From an uncultured Lachnospiraceae bacterium (GTDB lineage Bacteria > Bacillota > Clostridia > Lachnospirales > Lachnospiraceae), in NCBI GenBank assembly GCA_947177165.1, contig CAMWTP010000004.1:1-64000 (forward strand): DNA of 64,000 bases, in the 5' to 3' direction. The notes beneath the pieces were generated by a model. It made no database searches and had not been told where the DNA came from. It was given only the letters and a program-made list of their open reading frames with translations. Shown here piece by piece: positions 27,801 through 37,593 of the stretch. Both the position numbers and the translations under genes were made by a program. How positions within the stretch are numbered: position 1 is the first letter of the stretch; each line of letters begins with the position of its first letter.

Positions 27801-28589
27801 CTACCACTCATTGATATTCGGTCTGGGCACTCTCCACCACTGCTCAAAGTCTGTCGTGTACCTTGACAGCACGTTTCCAATGTTGGACGGAATCTCGTAC
27901 GACGTGATCTGGAGGAAATGTGCCGCAAACGCATCGACCTCTGCCATCTCCTGCGTTTTTGCAGCCATTCTTCCCAAAACAACCAGCTGGGCCGTCTCGT
28001 CGGATATCTTTTCCACAAATTCCTCCAGCCGCCTGTTGCTCGGAAACAGAATCTCATTTTCCTGCAAAATCATGCGGTAAATACTGTAGATCACCTCGTT
28101 CACCGCATGGAGCTTCATATAGCCGTCAACCGGACATGACTTTAGAAAATAATAGTAGTTCAGCCAGAAGTCCGCATAAAATGACAACATTTTCTCCTCT
28201 TTCTCCTGTTTCTGGAAAACTGGAATCTTATCCACAATCTGCGGAATTTCCTCATCCTTTGTGAACAGCACCCTCGATTTCAGGAATGCGTTTCTCGCCG
28301 GTTCACTCCCTTTCTCTGCCGCATCCTGCAAAAATTCCTTTGTCATATATTTCACGTCAAAATACCCGCCCTCGTAAGTGCAGTATCCATGGATCGTCTC
28401 TGCGGTCGCGCCGCTTTCCACCCGGCGCCTGTACGCCTCATCCGTGACGACAATCATCGCATCCAGATCCGAGTCCGGCCGCTCACAGCCCTTTGCGACA
28501 GAGCCGCCAAAAATCACCGCGATCACTTCCTCCTTGTCTGAAAAATATTCTTTTAACCGCTCAATAGATTCCTCATGATGCTTGTACAT
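27801..28589 (-). CDS. nucleotidyltransferase-domain protein
   Basis: 262 residues. The N-terminal Pol-beta-type nucleotidyltransferase motif is VIFGGSVAKGCERPDSDLDA, followed by a third acidic residue in YFDVKYM; the rest is helical, as in aminoglycoside adenylyltransferase-like or MNT-type proteins. The substrate is unknown; antibiotic modification, tRNA or protein AMPylation are all possible. It lies just upstream of the toxin-antitoxin promoter but has its own direction and spacing and no HEPN partner. Confidence 0.85.
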   Translation of the reverse strand: MYKHHEESIERLKEYFSDKEEVIAVIFGGSVAKGCERPDSDLDAMIVVTDEAYRRRVESGATAETIHGYCTYEGGYFDVKYMTKEFLQDAAEKGSEPARNAFLKSRVLFTKDEEIPQIVDKIPVFQKQEKEEKMLSFYADFWLNYYYFLKSCPVDGYMKLHAVNEVIYSIYRMILQENEILFPSNRRLEEFVEKISDETAQLVVLGRMAAKTQEMAEVDAFAAHFLQITSYEIPSNIGNVLSRYTTDFEQWWRVPRPNINEW

Positions 28590-28707
28590 TACTTTACCTC
28601 CAAGTGTTCTAAACTATAATTCCGCCAAAATCTTCGATATCACCGTCGAAATTCTGCCCGCCCCATACCGTTCATTACTCTGATTTCTGTCTGGTTGGAG
28701 TACCGCT

Positions 28708-29628
28708 TCATGAGCTGGCAAGCACACGATCCTTCTGTATCATCAATTCCTCGAGCTCCTGCTTCGTTCCCCTGAATACATTCACATCAATATATTTCTG
28801 GTCGCCTGTATACCCCTCCAGCATCGCAGTGTCCATATACTGCCAAAAACTCCATTTATTCCCAAACAAAACCGTCGGCGGACAGTAAATGCTCCGCACC
28901 CACAGCGGATAATCCTCGAACTCCCCCTTGATATAATCATTGTAGACAGTGTATGTGGTATAGATGATCGGCTTGATCTCATAATGTTGTTCCAGCGCAT
29001 TCAGCATCGCACTGAGATTTTCCACCACATCTGTCCTGTCAGGCGGATTGCTCTTCTTATTTCCATAATATTCCACATCGATGACCGGTGCCAGCTTTCC
29101 GTTAAGACTTCCCACTGTATCGATATAGGACGCCGCCTGTCTGTCCCCCTCACTGTCAAAACTGAAAAAATGGTAGGCGCCCAGAGCCAGATGCGTCTGC
29201 TCCGCCGCCTGCCAGTTGTCCAGGAAACGCTCGTCAACATGCGTGCTTCCCTCTGTCGCCTTGATGATGGCAAAATCCAGATTCTGCTGTGACAAAACTT
29301 CCCAGTCGATCGCTCCCTGATAGTGGGATACGTCCACTCCGTGAACCTCATATCCCTCTGCAAAAAACGGATTAATCTTAATATCCTTGCGCAGCACAAG
29401 CGTCCCTGCGGCGATGACTGCGGCTGTCAGCGAACAAATCCCTGCTGTCCAGAACCATCTCCTTTTATTCAAATTCTTTTTATTCCAATTATTCTGCTTT
29501 TTATCTGAATTTATCTTGTCTGAATTTATCTTGTCTGAAATACTGCTATTCAATTTTTCTGTATCTAAATTATCTAAATTCTCTGTACCCGTAATCTCCT
29601 GACCTGACAATATTATATTCTGCCCCAT
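28708..29628 (-). CDS. membrane-anchored GH25 lysozyme
   Basis: 306 residues. A hydrophilic Asn/Lys-rich cytoplasmic tail with a short repeat (DKINSDKINSDKK) is followed by one membrane helix (about residues 58-80) and an outside GH25 muramidase domain: VHGVDVSHYQGAIDW, IIKATEGSTHVD, LGAYHFFSF and PVIDVEYYG, carrying the catalytic Asp/Glu positions. It would cleave the MurNAc-GlcNAc bond while tethered to the membrane. AGAGG lies five bases before the ATG at 29628. Confidence 0.9.
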   Translation of the reverse strand: MGQNIILSGQEITGTENLDNLDTEKLNSSISDKINSDKINSDKKQNNWNKKNLNKRRWFWTAGICSLTAAVIAAGTLVLRKDIKINPFFAEGYEVHGVDVSHYQGAIDWEVLSQQNLDFAIIKATEGSTHVDERFLDNWQAAEQTHLALGAYHFFSFDSEGDRQAASYIDTVGSLNGKLAPVIDVEYYGNKKSNPPDRTDVVENLSAMLNALEQHYEIKPIIYTTYTVYNDYIKGEFEDYPLWVRSIYCPPTVLFGNKWSFWQYMDTAMLEGYTGDQKYIDVNVFRGTKQELEELMIQKDRVLASS

Positions 29629-29836
29629 ATACACCTCTGTTTTATGATAATCGTTCCGAAAAACTGTAAAAGGTTGGATTTAAATACATTATAACCATAC
29701 TGCTGCAATTTACTCTGCAAACAAAACACGGCAATAATCGAACGTGCATTCTTAGTAAACATGTGCAGTATAACCATTTTCTATCATACAACAAATTTGC
29801 ATCATTTTTGCATCATTTTTATAAATTTTTTTAATA

Positions 29837-32266
29837 TCATCCGTGATACCGGATCCGCTCGACAAGCGACTCCTTCCTGACATTTCTGCTCAGAACAAAG
29901 GACAATACCATCTGCAGAACACCTATGAAAACAAACAGAAACAGCACTTCCCGAAACGGAAAATGATAGACGCCCAACCCGATAAAGGAGTTCTCCTTGC
30001 AATATCGAAACAGCGCATATCCCAGCGGAATCCCCGCAGCCAGCGACACCACCGCCGTGCCAGCACTAAAGATCATCCCCTCCAGCTGAAGACTCAGCAC
30101 CAGCTGCCTGTTCGTCATGCCGACCGCCTGGAGCACTCCGAATTCCTGCTTTCTCGTGACGATGCCTGTAATCATCGTGTTTGCCATATTCATGAAACTG
30201 ATAAATGCTATGATTGCGCAGATCAGATACGCCGGCAGCTTCATAATGCGCATGGAACTCTTTACTATTTTCAACTGATTCTGATAGCTGTCCCTCGCAA
30301 TATGTTCCGCGCCGTCTGTCAGACGCTTCAGGGCTTCCCCGACAACTTCCACGTCCTCCGGGGCACAGTCAATCCAAACATCATAATATGTGACCCCCGC
30401 AAAAAACATCTTGTCATAAGTGTCTCTCGTCATAGCCATGTGCGCCCCCAGATACCGGAATGCCGCAATCATCTGCGGACTCCACACTTTTTCTTCCACC
30501 CCGTCATAGAGCAAAAGATGATACGTTCCTCCTATCTCAAATCCGCTGTCCTTCATATAATATCCGGTGCCGTAGCACACGGCATTGCGCGCGCTCATCT
30601 CGTCGTAATCGAGCCCTTCTATCTCATCATCCCGCACTATTTTGTCAAAATCCTCCCTGTCCAACACCAGGATACTGTATCGCTCCCCGGTCTCATTTCC
30701 CTCCGCATCCAACCGCTTCGCATAGAGAATGCTCTGTGTCCTGACATCTGTCACCTCCGGTATTTCCCAAATCTTCCCTATCAGCTCATCGTTCAAAGGA
30801 TTTTTCTCTAAAATATGATTGAGATTGTTTTCCGGGTACGCCTCATCCTTCAGGTTATAGCGCAGTTCCAATTCAAACTGCCCATGCTCTACTTCGTCCC
30901 TCGCCGCATACTCCGCATCCATATTTCCCAGCCAGTTCGCGAGCACGACAAACAGCACGCAGGACAGACCCATCGATAAAATTGTAGATATCGTGCGCCT
31001 TTTATGACTGGCGAGATTGGCAAACGTGAGAGAAATGACATGCAGCTCACACTTTCCTCTCCGCAGTCCGGCGCGTTTCCCGCCCTCCTGATAACGCATC
31101 GCCTCAACTGCAGAAACCGATGCCACCACACGCATAGGTTTCCGCAAGGCAAGCCATACCGTAACAAACGCAAGCGCAGCCATCAGGGACAGCAGCGGCA
31201 CATTAAAAACTGACACACCTGTCATTTTTAATTCCACGCCGCCCGCATTCATCTCCCTCATAATATATTCCAGTGCCGCCCCCGCCGCACCGATTCCCAA
31301 CAGCAGTCCAAACGGCACACCGACACAGGCCAGGTACATCCCCTCCCTCATAATAACCTGCCGCATCTGGCGTCTCGTGGCACCAATCGCTTTCAGCTTT
31401 CCATACTCCTGCACTTTCTGTATCACACCGACCTGAAAAATATTGTAAATCACAATCACGGAAAAAAATACCACACCCGCGCAGACCACTGCGCAGACCG
31501 CGATCGTCTCCGTTCCCGGATCCAGTCTCCAGCTCAAATAATTTTTGTTTATGGCAACGTCCCGCTCATCAATACCACAGCGCACCGCCAGCGCCTTCAT
31601 CACGTCTTCACTGTTGTCCAGTGTCATGCCCACACTGTCATCAAGACAGAACAGGACCGTGTAACGCCTGTCCTCCCCCGCAACACTCTTCTCAAAATGT
31701 TTTACAGATGTACAGGCTGCCATGGAATTTGTCTCAATATCAGACTGTCTCAAAAGTCCGCAGATGACAAACTCCTCCGACCGGTAAGCCGATTTCAAAT
31801 CCGTCCGGAATGCAATCGTCACCGTATCGCCAATCCGGGGATTCGCCATGCCCAACAGCCGGAAAAATCCCGGCGCAGCGGCAATCTCATTTTCCGCCTC
31901 CGGAAAATGTCCCTCCGCAAGAGAACGCTCCATGCGCGTCATAGACCGCGCCGTCCCGTCCATACAAGTCAAAATCAGCGTCATGGCATTGTCGACCACC
32001 GCATAGTCCGCACTTACCCCGATGCTGGCAAACTCCGCATGGCGCTTCATCTCCTCTATATTCTGCATCGTCACATCCTCGTATATGCCATAGAACTCCC
32101 CATAAAGCTCCGCCGCATTCGTCACCTGCATCCTGATGAGACCATATCCGGCACTGGAGACAGCCGTCAGAAGCAGCGTCGTGAGCGCGATTGATATGAT
32201 AATCAACACGCTTCCCGTCCTGTCCTTTTTCACATTTGCCTTCGCAAGCTTCGTTATGGTACTCAT
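29837..32266 (-). CDS. FtsX-family ABC transporter permease
   Basis: 809-residue permease with one N-terminal helix, a large extracellular domain, a central cluster of helices (about 265-385), a second segment starting with a helix near residue 430, another extracellular domain, and three C-terminal helices (about 680-800). This double FtsX layout is typical of peptide-antibiotic or lipoprotein-type exporters. Its ATG overlaps the ATPase stop codon (ATGA), so the two are coupled. Confidence 0.9.
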   Translation of the reverse strand: MSTITKLAKANVKKDRTGSVLIIISIALTTLLLTAVSSAGYGLIRMQVTNAAELYGEFYGIYEDVTMQNIEEMKRHAEFASIGVSADYAVVDNAMTLILTCMDGTARSMTRMERSLAEGHFPEAENEIAAAPGFFRLLGMANPRIGDTVTIAFRTDLKSAYRSEEFVICGLLRQSDIETNSMAACTSVKHFEKSVAGEDRRYTVLFCLDDSVGMTLDNSEDVMKALAVRCGIDERDVAINKNYLSWRLDPGTETIAVCAVVCAGVVFFSVIVIYNIFQVGVIQKVQEYGKLKAIGATRRQMRQVIMREGMYLACVGVPFGLLLGIGAAGAALEYIMREMNAGGVELKMTGVSVFNVPLLSLMAALAFVTVWLALRKPMRVVASVSAVEAMRYQEGGKRAGLRRGKCELHVISLTFANLASHKRRTISTILSMGLSCVLFVVLANWLGNMDAEYAARDEVEHGQFELELRYNLKDEAYPENNLNHILEKNPLNDELIGKIWEIPEVTDVRTQSILYAKRLDAEGNETGERYSILVLDREDFDKIVRDDEIEGLDYDEMSARNAVCYGTGYYMKDSGFEIGGTYHLLLYDGVEEKVWSPQMIAAFRYLGAHMAMTRDTYDKMFFAGVTYYDVWIDCAPEDVEVVGEALKRLTDGAEHIARDSYQNQLKIVKSSMRIMKLPAYLICAIIAFISFMNMANTMITGIVTRKQEFGVLQAVGMTNRQLVLSLQLEGMIFSAGTAVVSLAAGIPLGYALFRYCKENSFIGLGVYHFPFREVLFLFVFIGVLQMVLSFVLSRNVRKESLVERIRYHG

Positions 32267-32940
32267 CAGCGCATCTCCCTCACCTTTCCGTCCTCAATCA
32301 CAATCATCCGGTCTGCCAACTGTGCAATATCTTCGTCATGCGTGATCATCACAAGTGTCTGCGCATACTTTTGCGCAGACATTTTCATCAGTGTGATGAC
32401 CTCATCGCTCGTCTTCGAGTCAAGATTTCCCGTCGGTTCGTCTGCAAACACAATATCCGGTCTTGCCGCCAGCGCCCGCGCAATCGCCACCCGCTGCTGC
32501 TGACCACCCGACAGCGTATTGGGCAGATTATGGATTTTGTTGTCCAGCCCCAACGTGCTCACAATATCCTTCACAAAAGCCGTATCAGCCTTCTTTCCGT
32601 CAAGTCCTGCCGGAAGCACGATATTCTCCCACACATTGATGGAGGAAACCAGATTAAACGCCTGAAATACAAATCCCATCTTTCTCCTGCGGAATACGGC
32701 AAGCGCATCTTCCTTCAATGAAAAGATGTCCATGTCACCCACATACACTTTTCCCCTCGTCGGATAATCCAGACCGCCCATCATATGTAACAGTGTGCTC
32801 TTTCCAGAACCGGACTTTCCCACAATCACCACAAACTCTCCCTGCCCAATGGCGATATTGCTGTCGTCCACTGCCCTCACCTCACTCTCGCCCGAACCAT
32901 AATATTTGCACAAATGCTCTGTCCTTAAGATTGTATTCAT
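32266..32940 (-). CDS. ABC transporter ATP-binding protein (LolD/MacB/BceA type)
   Basis: 224 residues with Walker A GKSGSGKST, signature LSGGQQQR, Walker B VFADEPTGNLD and the H-loop MITHDED. It forms the ATPase of the FtsX-type permease encoded directly downstream. A direct repeat upstream (32983-33000) suggests control by the nearby response regulator. AAAGGAGGAG precedes the ATG. Confidence 0.95.
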   Translation of the reverse strand: MNTILRTEHLCKYYGSGESEVRAVDDSNIAIGQGEFVVIVGKSGSGKSTLLHMMGGLDYPTRGKVYVGDMDIFSLKEDALAVFRRRKMGFVFQAFNLVSSINVWENIVLPAGLDGKKADTAFVKDIVSTLGLDNKIHNLPNTLSGGQQQRVAIARALAARPDIVFADEPTGNLDSKTSDEVITLMKMSAQKYAQTLVMITHDEDIAQLADRMIVIEDGKVREMR

Positions 32941-32982
32941 AAAAAACTCCTCCTTTCTCTGCTATTATTATCTCACAGCTTT

Positions 32983-33000
32983 CTTTCAATCCGCTTTCAA
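32983..33000 (-). promoter_or_regulatory. 11-bp-period direct repeat, candidate OmpR-type regulator site
   Basis: On the minus strand TTGAAAG occurs twice with an 11-base period, about 43-60 bases before the ABC ATPase start. OmpR/PhoB-family regulators bind head-to-tail half sites with this spacing, and such a regulator is encoded at 35381-36061. Binding is inferred. Confidence 0.4.
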
Positions 33001-33006
33001 AAACAG

Positions 33007-33038
33007 AAAAAAGCCTTACAATTTTGTAAGACTTTTTT
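33007..33038. terminator. terminator between histidine kinase and ABC genes
   Basis: AAAAAG-CTTACAA pairs with TTGTAAG-CTTTTT, with A- and T-runs on both ends, so it can work in both directions. It separates the kinase transcript from the ABC transporter transcript. Confidence 0.75.
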
Positions 33039-33101
33039 CGTGTTCGCGATTCTGCCTGCTATTCAACTGTCCTTTCGAAAACTGCCAAACCTTATTGTCA
33101 A

Positions 33102-34502
33102 CTACAAATACGGAATCTGAAACACAAAACAGCTCCCCTGTTTCTTATGACGCGGAGCTGACACCACGAGCGTCCCCTCATGCCTTGTCACAATCTCGCG
33201 TGCCAGATAAAGCCCTACGCCGGAGCCGGATTCCCCCTGCACCGCTCCCGCCCCGCCTCTGTAAAACCGCTGGAATATCCTGTTCCACTCTCTCTTCGGA
33301 ATCCCGATGCCCTCATCCTCAATCTCGACGCGCAGATATACGGTCATCTTCATCATGCGGATCGTGATCTTCGTCTGACCGGCGCTGTATTTCACCGCAT
33401 TTTCCAGCACATTCAGAAACGCCTCGCACAGCCACTTAGGATCATGAAAAACCTTGATCTGCTGCAATTCCTCCTCCGCTTCCAGCGCAACCGCAATCCC
33501 CTTCTCCTCCGATTTCGGATAAATGCGGCTCACCGCAAGCAATATCGTATCAAACAGATTCCGTTCCGCCTTTTTAAGTTCAATCATTCCTGTCTCCATA
33601 CGGGAAATATTGACCAGCGCTGAAACCAGCTCCCCAAGCCGCACGATCTGAATCCTGCATCGTTCCAGAAACTCCCGATATTCCGCCTCCGTCAAGTCGT
33701 CCGACTGCAGGATCTCGAAGCTTGTCCTGAGCGCCGCAACCGGCGTTTTCAGCTGATGGGAAATGTCCGTCACGAGTACCTTTGTCTCCTCCCGCTCACT
33801 CTCCGCCCGCCGGCGAAACAAAACGATGCTGTCCGCGAGTGCTGCAAACTCCAGCAGAAGCCGCCCCAAATCCTCGTCACACTCCTCCAGTATGCGCTGC
33901 CTGTTATCCAGATGCCCACTGCAGCGTTTTTCGGCCTGCGCGTCAAATATGACACTTCTGTCATTTTCATCCTCTGCCTGACCTGCTGCCAGACTATCAT
34001 CAGACGGCTTCACATCCGCATTTGTATCCACATTTTCCACACGATGCAAAAAACGTTCCGATGCACTGTCCCGCAGCGCAGTTACCTGCTCCTGCAGCCA
34101 CAACAGTTCCTTTTTCCGCACCCGTCTCTGCCTTTTGCCCATCCAGCAAAGCAGTGCCAGAAATCCCGCGTAAACAAGACAAAATGTCACAGCGATCACT
34201 GTCCAGCTGCGAAACAAAGATTTTTTATAGCGGTTCTCAAAGGATTCATCAAATCCATACTGCTCCAAATTCTGCACCGAATCTGACACGTCTGTCATAA
34301 TCTGCCCTTTCAGCAATCCTGTCACAGTGTCGACCGGATCTGCCCCCTCGCTCTGCTGCTCCAGAGTCACATACAAAATTTCCATCTTTTCTTCATAGCT
34401 GCGCCACGCAAGATACATCAATACTCCTGCCAGGAATACCAGCACAAAGAACAGGAATACCGCCCTTGTAAACCGTCTGCTATCCTGCCCGGTTTTTCTC
34501 AT
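33102..34502 (-). CDS. sensor histidine kinase (HisKA/HATPase)
   Basis: About 466 residues: one N-terminal helix (about 15-32), an extracellular loop of about 70 residues, a second helix (about 103-123), a long acidic cytoplasmic linker, the H-box TDISHQLKTPVAAL, N-box NVLENAVKYS, and G-boxes EDEGIGIP and GSGVGLYLAREI. It signals to the OmpR-type regulator two genes upstream. I use the ATG at 34502, one base after the lipoprotein stop; an in-frame GTG at 34514 overlapping that gene is the alternative. Confidence 0.92.
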   Translation of the reverse strand: MRKTGQDSRRFTRAVFLFFVLVFLAGVLMYLAWRSYEEKMEILYVTLEQQSEGADPVDTVTGLLKGQIMTDVSDSVQNLEQYGFDESFENRYKKSLFRSWTVIAVTFCLVYAGFLALLCWMGKRQRRVRKKELLWLQEQVTALRDSASERFLHRVENVDTNADVKPSDDSLAAGQAEDENDRSVIFDAQAEKRCSGHLDNRQRILEECDEDLGRLLLEFAALADSIVLFRRRAESEREETKVLVTDISHQLKTPVAALRTSFEILQSDDLTEAEYREFLERCRIQIVRLGELVSALVNISRMETGMIELKKAERNLFDTILLAVSRIYPKSEEKGIAVALEAEEELQQIKVFHDPKWLCEAFLNVLENAVKYSAGQTKITIRMMKMTVYLRVEIEDEGIGIPKREWNRIFQRFYRGGAGAVQGESGSGVGLYLAREIVTRHEGTLVVSAPRHKKQGSCFVFQIPYL

Positions 34503-34503
34503 A

Positions 34504-35307
34504 TCATTTCGCACCGGTTATCCCTTTCATGCCCTGCATTTTTTGAGACAACAGCTTTTTGCGCAGACACCAGTAGACAATCGCTCCCACAGGAAGCGCA
34601 AAAACAAACTGCCTGCCGCCAGTGCTGTATATTTTAAATGAGGAAAAGACAAACCAGGTCACGCTTCCGCCCACATGAAAGCTGGCAGGCGCTGCCTGTA
34701 TCCAGAATCCTATAAAAGACAGCGCTGCCGCCAGCCACACCCCAAACAGCCGGGGACGTTTCCGAAGAATATCGACCACCGTGACAATAATAAGGAGGTA
34801 GGACAGGACACTCAGGAGCAGCAATGCCCATTGAAGCGCAGAATTCTTTCCGGCAGTTGTGAAGCCGCCGCTGACCAGCACAGGCTCAGCTCCGGCATTG
34901 AGATTGAACTGGTACACCCCGTCTCCATTGTCATCGCACCGATAGGTAAGGGTGATCGTGTAATCCTGAGCCTGCGTATAGACATAGTACTGGGCCTGGC
35001 AGATGAGATAATCCCCGGATTTGTTCACGTTCTTTCTGGTGTTGATGGACCTCAGCTTCGTGGTGTGTCCGTCGGAAGGTTCCCAGATCTCGCGAACGGC
35101 CGCATACGACTTGTCAAATTCCTCCCGGGTAACGACACCCGGATACATCGACAGGAAAATCCGATCGGCATCGTCCTCATTTAACGCCTGAATCAAATTC
35201 TCCACCTCCCTGTCCATGTCCTCACTTTTGAGCAAGTCCGCGCATCCCGACAGGACACAGCAGAACAGAACGGACAGCAGCAACATCAGAATACCTGATT
35301 TTTTCAT
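34504..35307 (-). CDS. lipoprotein with membrane-bound C-terminus, sensor-module accessory
   Basis: 267 residues. A lipoprotein signal peptide (MKKSGILMLLLSVLFCC, lipobox LSGC) is followed by a ~120-residue extracellular domain (MDREVENLIQALNEDDADRI; DUF3887-like in general pattern, uncertain) and then three hydrophobic segments (about 165-190, 200-215 and 225-245). AGGAGGGGG precedes the ATG at 35307. Its position between response regulator and kinase suggests a ligand-sensing partner or target of the pair. Confidence 0.75.
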   Translation of the reverse strand: MKKSGILMLLLSVLFCCVLSGCADLLKSEDMDREVENLIQALNEDDADRIFLSMYPGVVTREEFDKSYAAVREIWEPSDGHTTKLRSINTRKNVNKSGDYLICQAQYYVYTQAQDYTITLTYRCDDNGDGVYQFNLNAGAEPVLVSGGFTTAGKNSALQWALLLLSVLSYLLIIVTVVDILRKRPRLFGVWLAAALSFIGFWIQAAPASFHVGGSVTWFVFSSFKIYSTGGRQFVFALPVGAIVYWCLRKKLLSQKMQGMKGITGAK

Positions 35308-35380
35308 TGGAATCCCCCTCCTCGAAAATTGTTTATCCCTGAATTCGCCCATCCGGGCAGGTACAATATCCACTGCCGGA

Positions 35381-36061
35381 TCACAAATGAAAGATATACC
35401 CCATTCCCCTGACATTTTTAATGTACTGCGGTTTCGCCAGGTCCTCCTCCACTTTTTCGCGCAGCCGCCGGATCATGACTGCAATCGTGTTTTCCTCCAC
35501 AAAATCTCCCTCCGCATCGAACAGGGCCGCCAGGATTTGATTTTTGGACAGAATCCGGTTTGGATTCTGCACAAACAGCATCAACAGCTTCCACTCCGTC
35601 TTGGTGAAAAACAGCTCCTCGTTCTCCCTCCATGCGCGCATCTCATTCACGCTGACACGAAACTTTCCAAATGAGATTTCATTGTTCGCCGCCCTCCTGT
35701 TCCGCCCGAAATACGCCTGCACCTTCAGGACCAGCACTGACAGGGAAAACGGCTTTGCCACATAATCATCCGCCCCGGCACCATACCCCATCACATAATC
35801 TGTCTCGCTGTCCAGTGCAGTCAGACACAGAATATAGATATCACTCTGCATCTCCCGCACGCCCTTTATGAAGTCCAGCCCATTGCCATCCGGCAGTGTC
35901 AGGTCGCAGATCAGCATCTGCGGCTGATGCATCTCCAGCATGTGCCCCGCCTCACGGATACTGCCGCACGCATACACCTGATACCCTTCCCTTTCCAGCG
36001 CAAAACTCACGCCGCGGCGCACACTCTCCTCATCCTCCAGCAGTAAAATAATACCTTCCAA
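35381..36061 (-). CDS. OmpR/PhoB-family response regulator
   Basis: 226 residues. Receiver domain with acidic pair EDEE, phospho-acceptor Asp in LICDLTLPDGNG, switch residues T/A at CLTALDS and Lys in YVAKPF; C-terminal winged helix with RRLREKVEEDL and VRGMGYIF. I start at TTG 36061 because AAAAGGGG lies five bases before it and the receiver fold begins there; the open frame extends further upstream without conserved residues. It probably controls the lipoprotein, kinase and ABC genes. Confidence 0.9.
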   Translation of the reverse strand: MEGIILLLEDEESVRRGVSFALEREGYQVYACGSIREAGHMLEMHQPQMLICDLTLPDGNGLDFIKGVREMQSDIYILCLTALDSETDYVMGYGAGADDYVAKPFSLSVLVLKVQAYFGRNRRAANNEISFGKFRVSVNEMRAWRENEELFFTKTEWKLLMLFVQNPNRILSKNQILAALFDAEGDFVEENTIAVMIRRLREKVEEDLAKPQYIKNVRGMGYIFHL

Positions 36062-36099
36062 AGAAAACGCCCCTTTTTCTATATACTCTCGAAATCTCT

Positions 36100-36126
36100 C
36101 TAGAGCGTGTTTGAAAAATGCTCTAG
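36100..36126. promoter_or_regulatory. short inverted repeat upstream of the response regulator
   Basis: CTAGAGC and GCTCTAG flank a 13-base centre about 40 bases upstream of the TTG start. It could be an operator or a leader hairpin. Confidence 0.35.
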
Positions 36127-36216
36127 GCCATGACCTTATTGTACCATTATCCCCCGCATATTTCAAACCCAGAAAATATTCCACGTCGCACTCCATCCCG
36201 TCACAAAACGCAAAAA

Positions 36217-36247
36217 GCAGGTTAAAGTGCTTATCACTCTAACCTGC
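36217..36247 (-). terminator. terminator of the radical SAM gene
   Basis: On the minus strand GCAGGTTA-AGTG pairs with CACT-TAACCTGC over a short loop and is followed by TTTTTGCGTTTT. It lies about 75 bases after the radical SAM stop and separates it from the two-component module. Confidence 0.85.
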
Positions 36248-36321
36248 CTATGTATTTTGTAGGAAAATATACACCCATAACCGCTTAAAAAATATCCTGC
36301 TCACAGCGCAGAACCGTCAGA

Positions 36322-37593
36322 TTACTGTCTCGCATAAAATATTCTATAGTACAGTTTCAGATATTCTTCCAGATAATTCTTCTCCGGCGGACACGCACTC
36401 TTTCCTATTTTCCTCAGATAATCACATCCGCCATTGCAGTACGGCAACAACTTACACTCCCTGCACTCGTCCACTTTGTACGGATCCAGGCAAAGCTCCG
36501 CATCCGCGCAGCCAATGTGATTCGGATGATACACCAGCGCACCGTCGACAATCTGCGCAAAAGAATCCTGTGGGTCATAAGAGCGGTCACACTGATACAG
36601 ATACAATCCGGGACCAACCACATAGTTGTTTCTTGCATAGACTCCGCAATACACACCAAAGTTCTGAAAACAGCTCATATCACTGATATGAAACTGGTGA
36701 TCCAGTGCCCAGTTCGCCAGCTCGATTACATGTTTCATATATGTGTCAGTGTCCAACTCAATCTCCGCACATGGTCTGTGGTCATAACTTACAATCCGGC
36801 TGAAAGAAAATGAGAGCGATGAGTGTCTGTAACCTGAAAGTTCCTCAAAGATTTCCCTGATGTTCTCCAAATTAGTTCTGCAAAGATTCAAATCCACTAT
36901 CACATTGGTATGCCTCGTCATGCTGATAATATTCCTGATCACACGGTCTGAGTCGTACTCTGCTGACGGACGCAATGCACTGTGTATCTCTCCCGCACCG
37001 ACCACCGAGACAGTCACATTCGTCAATCCATAACGGTCCATCATTCTGAAAAATTTCTCATCGTAGACAGATGCATTCGTCGAAACGGAATAACTATACT
37101 TGTGCCGTTTATCCTTATCCGCTTTCGCACAGAACTTTAGTATCTCATCCTTTGCCAGAAGCGGCTCGCCGCCATACCAGCTGATATGTATATTTTTCTG
37201 TGGTGCTCCTGTCAAAAATTCATACAGCCCGTCGAAATCGTCCTCTGTCATCTCTGAATACGGAAAATCCAAATTTCTCTGATAACAATAAGTGCAGTCG
37301 CTATTGCACTTCAATGTACTGATTACTGTTATATTCAACTCGTCCGCACTGTTCACCGTCTTCCAGTGTCTGCGCTGGATCTCCTTCAATTCATCATAGT
37401 CGTCCTCGACAATGAATCTGTCCTCATAAAGCTTACTCCAATAGATTGATCTGGTGTTGTTGGGATTTTTCAGGCATTCGATACAGCCTTCGTTCCGATC
37501 AGCAGGAAGCTGGAGCAGGGTATCATTGACCAAATTGTAATACAGGACAAAATCGTCAATCCTGGCTGAAATGAAATAACTTGATGTTTTCAT
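36322..37593 (-). CDS. radical SAM/SPASM peptide maturase
   Basis: 423 residues. A ~90-residue N-terminal part precedes the radical SAM barrel, which starts with the cluster motif CNSDCTYC (about residues 96-103); WYGGEPLL is the family's GGEP SAM-binding motif. The C-terminal SPASM region carries further cysteines, including CGVYARNN, CDRSYD, CADAELCLDP and CRECKLLPYCNGGC, which would bind auxiliary clusters. Such enzymes install carbon-carbon, thioether or similar links in ribosomal peptides, or act as anaerobic sulfatase maturases; no sulfatase is present. The ATG at 37593 has AAAGGGGGC upstream, part of which pairs in a hairpin. It has its own strong promoter and terminator. The substrate is not certain: candidates are the short frames at 37664-37795 and 38048-38203. 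Confidence 0.88.
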   Translation of the reverse strand: MKTSSYFISARIDDFVLYYNLVNDTLLQLPADRNEGCIECLKNPNNTRSIYWSKLYEDRFIVEDDYDELKEIQRRHWKTVNSADELNITVISTLKCNSDCTYCYQRNLDFPYSEMTEDDFDGLYEFLTGAPQKNIHISWYGGEPLLAKDEILKFCAKADKDKRHKYSYSVSTNASVYDEKFFRMMDRYGLTNVTVSVVGAGEIHSALRPSAEYDSDRVIRNIISMTRHTNVIVDLNLCRTNLENIREIFEELSGYRHSSLSFSFSRIVSYDHRPCAEIELDTDTYMKHVIELANWALDHQFHISDMSCFQNFGVYCGVYARNNYVVGPGLYLYQCDRSYDPQDSFAQIVDGALVYHPNHIGCADAELCLDPYKVDECRECKLLPYCNGGCDYLRKIGKSACPPEKNYLEEYLKLYYRIFYARQ

